A stretch of 64,000 nucleotides of DNA, from positions 1,984,001 to 2,048,000 of the forward strand of contig NZ_FMHU01000001.1 in the NCBI RefSeq assembly GCF_900091415.1, written 5' to 3'. The notes beneath the pieces were generated by a model that had not been told where the DNA came from, made no database searches, and saw only the letters and a program-made list of their open reading frames with translations. This document shows, piece after piece, positions 52,354 to 60,445 of this stretch (positions within the stretch are counted from its first letter, which is position 1; every line of letters starts with the position of its first letter). Source of the stretch: Micromonospora inyonensis. Lineage in GTDB: Bacteria > Actinomycetota > Actinomycetes > Mycobacteriales > Micromonosporaceae. The position numbers and the translations under genes were made by a program.

Positions 52354-53283
52354 ATGCAGACCACCCAGCCCACTCCGCCCTCCGGAGCGCAGTGGACCAT
52401 CGCCGCCGCCGGCCACGAGGCTGTCATCGTGGAGGTGGGAGGTGGGCTGCGGGCGTACCGTCGCGACGGCGTCGACTACGTCGACGGCTACCGCCCCGAC
52501 GAGATCTGCCCCGGGTGCGCCGGGCAGGTGCTCGCCCCCTGGCCGAACCGGATCCGGGACGGCGCGTACACCTTCGGCGGGCGCTCGTGCGCGCTGCCGC
52601 TGACCGAGCCGAGCCGGCACGTCGCCATCCACGGCCTGGTGAACTGGGTGCCGTGGCGGGTGGTCGAGCAGACCGGCGACGCGGTCACCGTGGGTTACGA
52701 CCTGCCGCCGCACCCGGGATACCCGTGGGCGCTGCGGCTGCGCAGCCGGTGGAGCGTGGGTACGGACGGCCTGCGTGCCGAGCACGAGGTGACGAACCTC
52801 GCCGCCGAACCGGCGCCGTTCGGCTTCGCCGTGCACCCGTACCTGCGGCTGCCCGGGGTTGCCGTGGACGACCTGCTGATGCGGGTGCCCGCCCGCAACC
52901 GGCTGCTGGTGGACGGCCGGCTGCTGCCGGTCGGGGCGGCCTCGGTGGCCGGCACGAAGTACGACTGGACCGTGCCCCGCCCGATCGCGGACGCGGTGCT
53001 GGACAACACCTTCGGCGACGTCGTCCGGGACACCGACGGCACTTCGGCGGTCACCCTCGCCGCCCCGGACGGCGCGGACGCGGTGCGCCTCTGGGCGGAC
53101 GCGGAGTTCGGCTGGTGGCAGGTCTTCACCGGCGACGCGCTGTCCGGCGAGCGGCACCGCCGGTCGGTGGCGGTGGAGCCGATGACCTGCCCGCCGGACG
53201 CGTTCCGTTCCGGACGGGACCTGATCACGCTGGCCCCGGGGCAGACCTGGCGGGGCACCTGGGGCATCCGGCCCGGAGCCTGA
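52354..53283 (+). CDS. Aldose 1-epimerase family protein
   Basis: A 309-residue galactose-mutarotase-fold protein: CAGQVLAPWPNRIRDGAYTF, HVAIHGLVNWVPWRVVEQTG with the catalytic histidine, FGFAVHPYLRLPGVAVDDLL with the second one, and HRRSVAVEPMTCPPDAFRSG with the catalytic glutamate region. This is the actinobacterial group that acts on aldohexoses or their phosphates. ATG 52354 lies 81 bases after the MFS stop. A nitroreductase follows. Confidence 0.9.
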   Translation: MQTTQPTPPSGAQWTIAAAGHEAVIVEVGGGLRAYRRDGVDYVDGYRPDEICPGCAGQVLAPWPNRIRDGAYTFGGRSCALPLTEPSRHVAIHGLVNWVPWRVVEQTGDAVTVGYDLPPHPGYPWALRLRSRWSVGTDGLRAEHEVTNLAAEPAPFGFAVHPYLRLPGVAVDDLLMRVPARNRLLVDGRLLPVGAASVAGTKYDWTVPRPIADAVLDNTFGDVVRDTDGTSAVTLAAPDGADAVRLWADAEFGWWQVFTGDALSGERHRRSVAVEPMTCPPDAFRSGRDLITLAPGQTWRGTWGIRPGA

Positions 53284-53350
53284 GGAAGACAGCCGGATCC
53301 CGGGAGAACGGCCGGGGTCTGAGCCGACAGACGAAGTAGGGAGGCGCGGC

Positions 53351-53989
53351 GTGGAGTTCGCGGAGGTCGTCCGGCGACGACGGATGGTGCGCAACTACGA
53401 CCCGGACCGCCCCGTCCCGCCGGAGGTGGTGGACCGGTTGCTCGACCACGCGGTCCGCGCGCCGTCGGCCGGCTTCGCCCAGGGCTGGGGGTTCCTGGTG
53501 CTGGAGGACCCGGCCGACCGGGAGCGGTTCTGGACCGCGGCCACACCCGGACGGGGCGGCCGGACCCGCTGGCTGACCGGGATGCGGCGGGCTCCGCTGG
53601 TCGTGGTGCCGCACGCCAACCGCTCCGTCTACCTCGACCGGTACGCCGAGCCGGACAAGGGCTGGACGGACCGCGCCGAGGAGCGTTGGCCGGTGCCGTA
53701 CTGGTATGTCGACACCGGCTTCGCCTCGCTGTTGATGCTGCTCACCGCCGTGGACGAGGGGCTGGGGGCGTGCTTCTTCGGCATCCCGCCGGAGCGCACC
53801 GCCGCGTACCGGGCGGCGTTCGACGTCCCGGCGGAGTTCACGCCGATCGGTGCGCTCACCATCGGTTACCGGGCACCCGACCAGCGGTCACCGTCGTTAC
53901 GTCGGGGGCGTCGCCCGGTCGACGAGGTGGTGCACCGGGGACGCTGGGGGCGGCCGGACACTCCGGCCGGTGGGTACGCGGCCGAGTAG
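53351..53989 (+). CDS. Nitroreductase family protein
   Basis: A 212-residue FMN-dependent oxidoreductase. It begins with the family signature EFAEVVRRRRMVRNYDPDRP, followed by LLDHAVRAPSAGFAQGWGFL, then the helix FASLLMLLTAVDEGLGACFF with GIPP, and IGALTIGYRAPD near the end. It should use NAD(P)H to reduce nitro or quinone compounds, or F420-like substrates. GTG 53351 is the start behind GGGAGGCG. The substrate is not known. Confidence 0.9.
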   Translation: MEFAEVVRRRRMVRNYDPDRPVPPEVVDRLLDHAVRAPSAGFAQGWGFLVLEDPADRERFWTAATPGRGGRTRWLTGMRRAPLVVVPHANRSVYLDRYAEPDKGWTDRAEERWPVPYWYVDTGFASLLMLLTAVDEGLGACFFGIPPERTAAYRAAFDVPAEFTPIGALTIGYRAPDQRSPSLRRGRRPVDEVVHRGRWGRPDTPAGGYAAE

Positions 53990-54136
53990 CGAAGCTGACA
54001 AGAGGGAGCAAAATGCGAAGTGGCGGGGGCCGCTAGGCTGGCAAGGTCATCGAATACCGCTGGGTCGCGGTGTCACGCCGCGGCCCTCGGCTGGCGGGTG
54101 CCGGCCGGCTCGGCAAGGGGAGGGGAGCGTGCCGTC

Positions 54137-54442
54137 GTGATCTTCAGAGCGGTCCGGGACGGGCGTCCCTACCCGGAGCACCACCTCACCCTCAAGCAGT
54201 GGGCCGAGATCCCGCCGCGTCCGCTCCGCCTCGACCAGCTCATCACCACCAAGCGGGAGTTGGCGCTGGACAAGCTCCTCGCCGAGGACTCCACCTTCTA
54301 CGGCGACCTCTTCCCGCACGTGGTGCAGTGGAACGGCGGGCTCTACCTGGAGGACGGGCTGCACCGGGCGCTGCGCGCCGCCCTCCAGCAGCGCAACCAG
54401 ATCCACGCCCGGGTGCTCGTGCTGAGCGACCACCCGGAGTAG
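54137..54442 (+). CDS. Conserved small protein, ParB-like N-terminal motif
   Basis: A 101-residue protein highly conserved in actinomycetes: VIFRAVRDGRPYPEHHLTLK, QWAEIPPRPLRLDQLITTKR, ELALDKLLAEDSTFYGDLFP, HVVQWNGGLYLEDGLHRALR. The end of this pattern resembles the ParB/Srx fold, in which a promise of a DG.HR motif binds nucleotide. Some database entries call such proteins antitoxins, but no toxin gene is adjacent. GTG 54137 follows GGGGAGGGGAG. Function unknown. Confidence 0.8.
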   Translation: MIFRAVRDGRPYPEHHLTLKQWAEIPPRPLRLDQLITTKRELALDKLLAEDSTFYGDLFPHVVQWNGGLYLEDGLHRALRAALQQRNQIHARVLVLSDHPE

Positions 54443-54494
54443 CGCGACGGCGGACGACGCGTGGCTCGCCTGAGGAGTCGTTTAGGGTGACGGG

Positions 54495-55661
54495 ATGAGC
54501 CTGCCCGCCATCGATCTGCTCGACCTGGACTCGTTGCTCGACGAGGAGGAGCAGCAGATCCGCGCCGTCGTGCGCCGGCTCGTGGACGACCGGGTCCGGC
54601 CGTACGTCGCCGACTGGTACGAGCGGGGCGAGGTGCCCGCCCGCGAGTTGGCCCGGGAGTTCGGCAAGCTCGGGCTGCTCGGGATGCACCTGACCGGGTA
54701 CGGCTGCGCCGGTTCCTCGGCGGTCGCGTACGGGCTGGCCTGCCTGGAACTGGAGGCCGGTGACTCGGGCGTACGGTCCCTGGTCTCGGTGCAGGGTTCG
54801 CTGGCCATGTACGCGATCTGGCGGTACGGCAGCGAGGAGCAGAAGCAGCGCTGGCTGCCTCCGATGGCGGCCGGTGAGGCGATCGGTTGCTTCGGGCTGA
54901 CCGAGCCGGACCACGGGTCCGATCCGGCGTCGATGGCGACCCGGGCCCGCCGGGACGGCGACGACTGGGTGCTGACCGGCGGGAAGATGTGGATCACCAA
55001 CGCGCCGGTGGCGGACGTGGCGGTGATCTGGGCGCGGGCCGAGGAGGGGGTGCGCGGGTTCACCGTACCGCTGGACACGCCCGGGGTGACCACCCGGGAG
55101 ATCCGGCGCAAGATGTCGCTGCGCGCCTCGGTGACCGGCGAGATCTCCCTCGACGACGTCCGGCTCCCGGCGGACGCGCTGCTGCCGGAGGCGGCCGGGT
55201 TGAAGGCCCCGTTGAGCTGCCTCACCGAGGCGCGGTTCGGCATCGTCTGGGGCGCGCTGGGCGCGGCCCGGGACTGCCTGGAGACCACCCTGCGGTACGC
55301 GACCACGCGCACCCAGTTCGGTCGACCGATCGCCGGTTTCCAGCTCACCCAGGCCAAGCTCGCCGACATGGCGGTGGAGTGGCAGAAGGGCTACCTGCTC
55401 GCCCTGCACCTCGGCCGGCTGGCCGACTCCGGTGGCCTCCGCCCGGAGCAGGTCAGCGTCGGCAAGCTCAACAACGTCCGGGAGGCGCTGGCCATCGCCC
55501 GCAAGTGCCGGACGATCCTCGGCGCGAACGGCGTCTCCGGGGAGTACCCGGTGATGCGGCACGGCGACAACCTGGAGAGCGTGCTCACCTACGAGGGCAC
55601 CTCGGAGATCCACCAGCTGGTCATCGGCCAGCGGCTGACCGGCGTCTCCGCCTTCACCTGA
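54495..55661 (+). CDS. Acyl-CoA dehydrogenase, glutaryl-CoA dehydrogenase-like
   Basis: A 388-residue FAD enzyme. Marks are LVDDRVRPYVADWYERGEVP, LVSVQGSLAMYAIWRYGSEE, CFGLTEPDHGSDPASM, VLTGGKMWITNAPVADVAVI, RTQFGRPIAGFQLTQAKLAD, and VLTYEGTSEIHQLVIGQRLT with the catalytic glutamate in the position used by glutaryl-CoA dehydrogenase. The SVQGSLAMYAI segment is also typical of that enzyme. It oxidises glutaryl-CoA or a similar short acyl-CoA. ATG 54495 is the start. It is followed by an 82-bp palindrome. Confidence 0.92.
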   Translation: MSLPAIDLLDLDSLLDEEEQQIRAVVRRLVDDRVRPYVADWYERGEVPARELAREFGKLGLLGMHLTGYGCAGSSAVAYGLACLELEAGDSGVRSLVSVQGSLAMYAIWRYGSEEQKQRWLPPMAAGEAIGCFGLTEPDHGSDPASMATRARRDGDDWVLTGGKMWITNAPVADVAVIWARAEEGVRGFTVPLDTPGVTTREIRRKMSLRASVTGEISLDDVRLPADALLPEAAGLKAPLSCLTEARFGIVWGALGAARDCLETTLRYATTRTQFGRPIAGFQLTQAKLADMAVEWQKGYLLALHLGRLADSGGLRPEQVSVGKLNNVREALAIARKCRTILGANGVSGEYPVMRHGDNLESVLTYEGTSEIHQLVIGQRLTGVSAFT

Positions 55662-55689
55662 CCCTCATACGCTCCCGTCCCGAAGACCA

Positions 55690-55771
55690 CCCCGTCGATC
55701 ATGGAGTTGTGGCGCCTGATTGGTGGCGATTACGAGGTTTGGGCGGCGCCCTAACTCCATGATCGACGGGG
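55690..55771. repeat. 82-bp palindromic element
   Basis: CCCCGTCGATCATGGAGTT (55690-55708) and AACTCCATGATCGACGGGG (55753-55771) are perfect 19-base inverted repeats; GGCGCC inside each arm extends the pairing. The 30-base loop is A/T-richer than its surroundings. Between convergent genes, it can act as a two-way terminator; its size also suits a MITE-like element. Confidence 0.93.
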
Positions 55772-55786
55772 CGGAGGTAGGGGGGA

Positions 55787-55830
55787 GGGGTGGGACGGGC
55801 TTTCAGCGGAGGGCGCGGCCGTGCGAGCGG
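55787..55830. repeat. Left copy of a 44-bp direct repeat (azoreductase 3' end)
   Basis: Matches 59691-59734 at 39 of 44 positions. The right copy contains the last codons of the azoreductase gene, and this copy still reads SRSHGRALR on the minus strand. It is therefore a remnant of an azoreductase-like gene end, or a target duplication bordering the 3.9-kb segment between the copies. Confidence 0.85.
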
Positions 55831-55849
55831 CTTGATCGCGGCGCGTCGG

Positions 55850-56308
55850 CTATCGGTAGACGCCGGCTCGGCCCGCCCGCAGGTCCGCGAGCGCGTCGGT
55901 GTGCTGTTGGTGGCCCAGCGGAGGCAGGGCGGACAACGCGAAGAAGCGCAGCTCCCGGGTCTCCCTGTCGCCCTCGGTCAGTTGGCCTCCGACGACGGAG
56001 CAGCGGAAGAACACCGTGATCGGCTGTGCGACGTCGCCGTTCGGGTAGACGTGGCGGTACTTGGTGTACACGCCCAACAGGCCGTCGATCCGCACCCGCA
56101 GTCCGGTCTCTTCGGCGACTTCCCGCACCGCCGCCTCCTCGGCCGACTCGCCGAGTTCCAGGGCGCCACCGGGCAGTCCCCAGCAGCCGTCGTCGCTGCG
56201 GCGTTGCAGGAGCACCTGGCCGTGGTGCGGCACACAGGCACCGGCGAAGTTCAGGAAGACCGGTTCCTGGCCGACCTGCTGTCGCAGCCATCTGATGTAG
56301 TCCGGCAA
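55850..56308 (-). CDS. NUDIX hydrolase
   Basis: A 152-residue enzyme. The Nudix box GALELGESAEEAAVREVAEE with TGL is complete. The flanks PDYIRWLRQQVGQEPVFLNF and VLLQRRSDDGCWGLPG are typical of a group with an N-terminal PDYI motif. TTG 56308 is the likely start with GAGGGG six bases before it. It is unlike the NUDIX protein at 15769 apart from the box. Substrate unknown. It lies in the segment bordered by direct repeats. Confidence 0.88.
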   Translation of the reverse strand: MPDYIRWLRQQVGQEPVFLNFAGACVPHHGQVLLQRRSDDGCWGLPGGALELGESAEEAAVREVAEETGLRVRIDGLLGVYTKYRHVYPNGDVAQPITVFFRCSVVGGQLTEGDRETRELRFFALSALPPLGHQQHTDALADLRAGRAGVYR

Positions 56309-56478
56309 CCGCAGCCCCTCACCGTCCCAGGATCTCAGCGGAACCCTGACCTACCGCCTAGCCTTGGTCGGGCTTCCGCCGGCGAAATCCTGCCGTACGC
56401 CACCCGTTCGAGGACGGCGCGGTTCGTGCAGTCCGGCCCTCAACCGTGCGGCGATCCTGAGCGGCATACCGCCCGGCC

Positions 56479-56600
56479 TCACGAGATGCGCGGCTGGTCA
56501 AAGACGGCGTTGTCGATCACCACGTCGACCAGCCGCAGCGGATCCACCTGGGCCAGGTACAGCCGTTCAGCCACCAGGTAACGATCACGGTGAACCGCCT
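56479..56600 (-). pseudogene. C-terminal fragment of a uridine kinase
   Basis: About 38 codons read HRDRYLVAERLYLAQVDPLR and LVDVVIDNAVFDQPRIS, then TGA. This is the C-terminal end of actinobacterial uridine kinase-like proteins (RYL...E.LY.....P...ADVVIDN). A stop lies just upstream of the homologous part, and no P-loop exists. The rest of 56309-56705 shows no gene. Confidence 0.6.
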
Positions 56601-56705
56601 CGGCCTGCGCGCCGGCCCTTCAAGTTGACGCACTTGCTTGCGTCAAGTCGACCACTGCCCTGTATGCGCAGCAGACAGTTGCAGCGCAGTTGAAGGGCTA
56701 CGTGG

Positions 56706-58073
56706 TCAGGTGGCGATGAGGTCTTTGGCGTCCTGACAGAAGGCGCGGACGGCAGGGGTGCGTCGGTAGGGGCCGAGAGCGCCGACCAGGTTGCGTACGT
56801 GCTTGATACACCTTGCGGAGGTGACCTGGCCGGTGAGCGTCTGGACGGCCTGGTCGCCGAGGGCGAGTGCCTTGTCCAGGTCGGGCTGTGCCTGCTGTAC
56901 GTAGGTGGTGGCGAGTAGAGCGTTTCGCAGTGCGCCCTCGCGGGTGTACTCGTTGCTCTGGAGGCGCAGTGCCGCCCGTAGGTGTTCCCGAGCACGGGAC
57001 CAGTCTTCGAGCTTGACGTAGCAGTAGCCGGCCTGGGCGTGGGCCTGTGCTTCGTTGACCCAGTAGGACCAGTCGGGGTCGCCGTGGTCCGGGCGGGTGT
57101 CGGTGAGCCGGTCGAAGGCGCTGTCGAGCGCGCGGCGGGTGTCGGTGACCGATCGGTTGTTGGCGTAAGCCTCGGCGGCCCGCAGGTCGAGGATGGTGGA
57201 GACCTTCGGGCTCGTGGCGGGGTAGCTGGCTCGCGCGGTTTCCGCGAGGGTGATCGACTGGCGGAGCTGACCGAGGTCCTTGGCCTGGCAGGACATGAAG
57301 CCGAGGATGTTCGCGCCGAGTCCGCGATCACCGGCGGCGTGGGCCTGGTAGAGGCCGGCGATCCAGAACCGTTGGGCCTGGCTGTGATGACCGTTGTCGA
57401 AGGAGAGCCAGCCGGCGAGGCGCAGCAGTTCACCGGCGGTGGCGTGGAGGCGTCGGCCGACACTGTCGGCGTAGCGTCGATCGCGCAGCACGCCGACCAC
57501 CGTGCTCAGGTGTTGACGGACCAGGCCGAGGGTTTGACCGCTGCCGAGGTGGTCGTCCATGCGTCGGAGGCTGGCGGTGACCGCGTCGAGGTGGTCGACG
57601 ACCTCCGGGGAGAGTGGACGACCCGTCGTGGACGCGGCGGCTCGTGATGGCGGCGTGATCAACCACTCGTGTGCCGGGGACGTCAGTGCGGAACCGAGCA
57701 GAGTCAGGAACATCCGTCGGTGCATCATTCCCTCAGATTCGTTCACAACCTCGGCAGCCTGCAAGGCCCCCGCCGGTGACCAGGGAAGTTCCAGACCGGC
57801 CGAGGCGGGTAGGGCCTCGAACCCGTCGTCAGGCCAACCCAATTCATCGAGAGTGATCGTCCGCTGCAACTGCTCGGACAACAGCGCCATGGTCAGCGAG
57901 GGCCACGGACTGCGGGGTACGTCGCCCTTCTTCCACTTGTACGGCGTCTTCAGGTGCAACCGCTCTGAGCGGCCGTGTCGTTCGGCGCACTCGTTGAGTC
58001 GCCGGGCGAGTTGCTCGGGCTGCCAGCCCACCTCGCCGAGCAGGTGGGTGATCGCCTCTCCGCTGGGTGCCAC
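56706..58073 (-). CDS. Regulator with N-terminal helix-turn-helix-like and TPR domains
   Basis: A 455-residue protein of a large actinomycete family. The N-terminus (LLGEVGWQPEQLARRLNECA, LKTPYKWKKGDVPRSPWPSL) looks like a non-canonical helix-turn-helix; a linker with MHRRMFLTLLGSAL follows, then TPR-like helices over residues 170-440 (LLRLAGWLSFDNGHHSQAQR, ANILGFMSCQAKDLGQLRQS). The first start, GTG 58073, is weakly supported. Such proteins often answer to peptides or small molecules. It is divergent from the small membrane protein/XRE pair at 58316, with 242 bases between them. Confidence 0.8.
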   Translation of the reverse strand: MAPSGEAITHLLGEVGWQPEQLARRLNECAERHGRSERLHLKTPYKWKKGDVPRSPWPSLTMALLSEQLQRTITLDELGWPDDGFEALPASAGLELPWSPAGALQAAEVVNESEGMMHRRMFLTLLGSALTSPAHEWLITPPSRAAASTTGRPLSPEVVDHLDAVTASLRRMDDHLGSGQTLGLVRQHLSTVVGVLRDRRYADSVGRRLHATAGELLRLAGWLSFDNGHHSQAQRFWIAGLYQAHAAGDRGLGANILGFMSCQAKDLGQLRQSITLAETARASYPATSPKVSTILDLRAAEAYANNRSVTDTRRALDSAFDRLTDTRPDHGDPDWSYWVNEAQAHAQAGYCYVKLEDWSRAREHLRAALRLQSNEYTREGALRNALLATTYVQQAQPDLDKALALGDQAVQTLTGQVTSARCIKHVRNLVGALGPYRRTPAVRAFCQDAKDLIAT

Positions 58074-58315
58074 GTCATCGACCCTTCATGCGTAGCGGTC
58101 GCTCATACGCACAGTAGCGGAGCTGTCGGTCGGCTCAGGACCCCGGCACCGGTCCGCACCAGTAGGCACCACGCGCACCTCCTTTCACCACGGCGCTGCC
58201 GGGGTCAACTGGACACCTTGGAACGGAGCGATGAGTCCGGTTCAAGTCTCGGTGAAACGGCCGTGGGCCGTGGCGGGGCAACGCCCCCGGCTCCCGGCCT
58301 TGCCAGAAGGTGAGG

Positions 58316-58465
58316 GTGCTCGTGATTTCCGAGATCGTGCCGGTCGTGTTCGGTGGCCTGGTGCCAGGGTTCCTGCTTGGTCTCCTCGCGTTCCGGGTCA
58401 AGTCCCGGTGGTGTCCGCGCTGCGGTGGGTCCACCGAAGCCCTGCACCGCGTGGATCAGCGATGA
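58316..58465 (+). CDS. 49-residue membrane protein with CxxC motif
   Basis: A short gene read as VLVISEIVPVVFGGLVPGFL, LGLLAFRVKSRW, CPRCGGSTEALHRVDQR. One membrane helix is followed by a CPRC zinc-ribbon-like half site. GTG 58316 lies five bases from AGAAGG, and its TGA overlaps the ATG of the next gene by four bases, both good signs of a real gene. A start at 58322 is possible. It forms an operon with the XRE/TPR regulator. No family is recognised. Confidence 0.65.
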   Translation: MLVISEIVPVVFGGLVPGFLLGLLAFRVKSRWCPRCGGSTEALHRVDQR

Positions 58466-59682
58466 GTGCGCCGGCCAGCAGGGACGGTCGCCGGGATCTG
58501 CCGATCGGCCGGCGGGTGGCGCAGTTGCGGGTACGGCGGGGCATGAGTCAGCAGGTTCTCGCTGACCGGGTCGGCCGGTCGAAGAGCTGGGTCGACAAGG
58601 TGGAGCGTGGGGTGCGTACCCTCGATCGGCTCACGATGATCGAGACGGTGGCCGCCGCCCTCGGTGTCGCCCCGGGTGTCCTGGTCGGGCGGAAGGTCCA
58701 GCGGTCATCGGGCACCGACGTCACGGCCGCCGTCGAGCAGGTGCGGGAGGCGCTGGCCTGCTACGACACCCCGAGCCGGGAATGGCCGTCGTCGGTGGCG
58801 GAACTCGACCGGCAGATTGGGTACGCGTGGACGGCGTACCGGCACGCCCACCATCCGCAGGTGCTCCGGATGCTGCCCGGCCTGCTCGCCGCCACCCGCC
58901 ACGCCGCCCGCCCCGAAGCCTCGACACGCGGTGCGCGACCAGTCGCCGGGCTGCTGGTACGGGTGTACCGGCTCGCCGCCCAGGTGCTGGTGAAACTTGG
59001 CGAGGCGCACCTCGGCTGGCTGGTCGCCGACCGGGCGATGACCACCGCCGCCGACGACCCACGCCACACCGCCCTCGCCGCCGTCCCACTGGTGCAGGCG
59101 CTGCGCGCGCTGAACCGGGGCCGACTGGCGATGACCGCCGCCACCACCGCCGTACGCCCGCTCGACCTGACGCCGTCGTCCCCGCCGGACGATCTCGCCC
59201 TGGCCGGGGCGTTGCTCACCGAGGCCGCCCTCGCCGCCGCCACCTACGCAGACGCCGCCACCGTGGACGACCTGATTGACCGTGCGGCCCACCTCGCCGC
59301 ACACTGCCCCGACGACGGCAGCGGGTTCGGGCCGGTAGTAGTCGACCTAGCCCGCGCGCTGGCCACCGCCCGCCTCGGCGACAACCACCTGGCCGTCGCC
59401 CTGCATCTGCGTGCCACCAGCGGCGACGGCTGGCGGCGGCTACCCGCCGAACACCGCGCCGCCCACCTGATCGACATCGCCCGGGTGCACCTCGACGTCG
59501 GCGACCAGCATGCCGCCGGCGGTGCCCTGGCCGCCGCCGACCAGATTGCCCCCGCCGAGGTACGGCTCCGACCCGCTGCCCACGCCGTACTGACCGCCGT
59601 GCTGCGTGCCGGTCCCACCCCGGCCGACGTCACCCGCCTTGCCGCCACCATCGGCCTGGCCCGGCCCCACGCGGCGGGCTGA
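58462..59682 (+). CDS. XRE-family regulator with TPR-like C-terminus
   Basis: A 406-residue protein. The helix-turn-helix is IGRRVAQLRVRRGMSQQVLA, DRVGRSKSWVDKVERGVRTL, DRLTMIETVAAALGVAPGVL. The rest is Ala/Leu-rich helical repeats (LLVRVYRLAAQVLVKLGEAH, LGWLVADRAMTTAADDPRHT, HLIDIARVHLDVGDQHAAGG). This is the actinomycete type of regulator related to Rgg/PlcR-like TPR regulators, whose signals are usually unknown. It overlaps a 49-residue membrane protein gene, and the two are divergent from another TPR regulator. Confidence 0.88.
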   Translation: MSAPASRDGRRDLPIGRRVAQLRVRRGMSQQVLADRVGRSKSWVDKVERGVRTLDRLTMIETVAAALGVAPGVLVGRKVQRSSGTDVTAAVEQVREALACYDTPSREWPSSVAELDRQIGYAWTAYRHAHHPQVLRMLPGLLAATRHAARPEASTRGARPVAGLLVRVYRLAAQVLVKLGEAHLGWLVADRAMTTAADDPRHTALAAVPLVQALRALNRGRLAMTAATTAVRPLDLTPSSPPDDLALAGALLTEAALAAATYADAATVDDLIDRAAHLAAHCPDDGSGFGPVVVDLARALATARLGDNHLAVALHLRATSGDGWRRLPAEHRAAHLIDIARVHLDVGDQHAAGGALAAADQIAPAEVRLRPAAHAVLTAVLRAGPTPADVTRLAATIGLARPHAAG

Positions 59683-59690
59683 GCACCAGC

Positions 59691-59734
59691 GGGGTGGGGT
59701 CGGCTTTCAGCGCAGGGCGCGGCCGTGTGAGCGG
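59691..59734. repeat. Right copy of the 44-bp direct repeat
   Basis: Partner of 55787-55830, 39 of 44 bases identical. It covers the end of the azoreductase gene from its last nine codons past the stop. Confidence 0.85.
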
Positions 59735-60342
59735 GCGAGGTCCTCGGCCTGGGTGCGCAACTGCGCGGCCAGGTCCTTGAACTGGTCCAGGGCAGGGTTG
59801 ACGCCGACGAGGGTGAACTCGGCCTCGACCACCTTCAGGTCGAGCTGCCACACGTCGGCGAGGATGCGGCGCATCCACGGCGTGGCGTGGTCCCAGCCCT
59901 CCCGGGGAGTTCCGCTTCCGTAGGCGCCGCCGCGCACCGTGACCAGCACGGCCGGCTTGCCGGCGAGGACCGGCGTGGCGCCAGAGGCCATTCGCGGGTC
60001 GGTGATCACCGTGTCGGCCCAGGTCTTGAAGTGCTGGGAGACACCGTAGTTGTAGAGCGGCACCGCGAACAGCAACGCGTCGGCGGCGACCAACTCGTCG
60101 GTCAGCTGTGCCGCCAGCGCCACCGCCGTCTGCTGCTCGGCCGTGCGCTTCTCCGCCGGTACGAAGCCGGCCGTCACCGCGTCGGCCCAGGTCGTCGAGG
60201 GCAGCGGCTCGGTACCGAGATGGCGGCGCACGATCGTGCCGTCCGGGTGCGCGGCGCGCCATTCATCTTCCACGATGTCGGCGATCTCTCGGCTGTGCGA
60301 ACCCTCGACCCGGATGCTCGAGTCGAGCCGGAACAACGACAT
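59707..60342 (-). CDS. azoR: FMN-dependent NADH-azoreductase
   Basis: A 211-residue flavodoxin-fold enzyme: SLFRLDSSIRVEGSHSREIA with the FMN-phosphate loop, LFAVPLYNYGVSQHFKTWAD, GKPAVLVTVRGGAYGSGTPR with the FMN ring site, and MRRILADVWQLDLKVVEAEF. AzoR enzymes reduce azo dyes and quinones with NADH. ATG 60342 is the start. It is divergent from a MarR gene; two identical operators lie in the 103 bases between. Confidence 0.93.
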   Translation of the reverse strand: MSLFRLDSSIRVEGSHSREIADIVEDEWRAAHPDGTIVRRHLGTEPLPSTTWADAVTAGFVPAEKRTAEQQTAVALAAQLTDELVAADALLFAVPLYNYGVSQHFKTWADTVITDPRMASGATPVLAGKPAVLVTVRGGAYGSGTPREGWDHATPWMRRILADVWQLDLKVVEAEFTLVGVNPALDQFKDLAAQLRTQAEDLARSHGRALR

Positions 60343-60374
60343 GGTGATCTCCCTCAGACATGGCCAGCAGTGAA

Positions 60375-60424
60375 TTGCTGACGCGTCAGCGAACCTACGA
60401 CGGAAGTTGCTGACGCGTCAACAA
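60375..60424. promoter_or_regulatory. Twin MarR operators between azoR and its regulator
   Basis: TTGCTGACGCGTCAGC (60375-60390) and TTGCTGACGCGTCAAC (60407-60422) both hold the perfect palindrome TGACGCGTCA and lie 32 bases apart, three helical turns. The second extends to TTG...CAA at 60424. The MarR protein at 60446 is the likely binder and would control both genes. Confidence 0.8.
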
Positions 60425-60445
60425 AGCGGGGGTAGAGTGTGATGT

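Noticed and set aside
54137..54442. VapB-type antitoxin
   Set aside because: Similar proteins are sometimes given that name, but there is no PIN-domain toxin next to it and the sequence looks more like a ParB/Srx-type fold.
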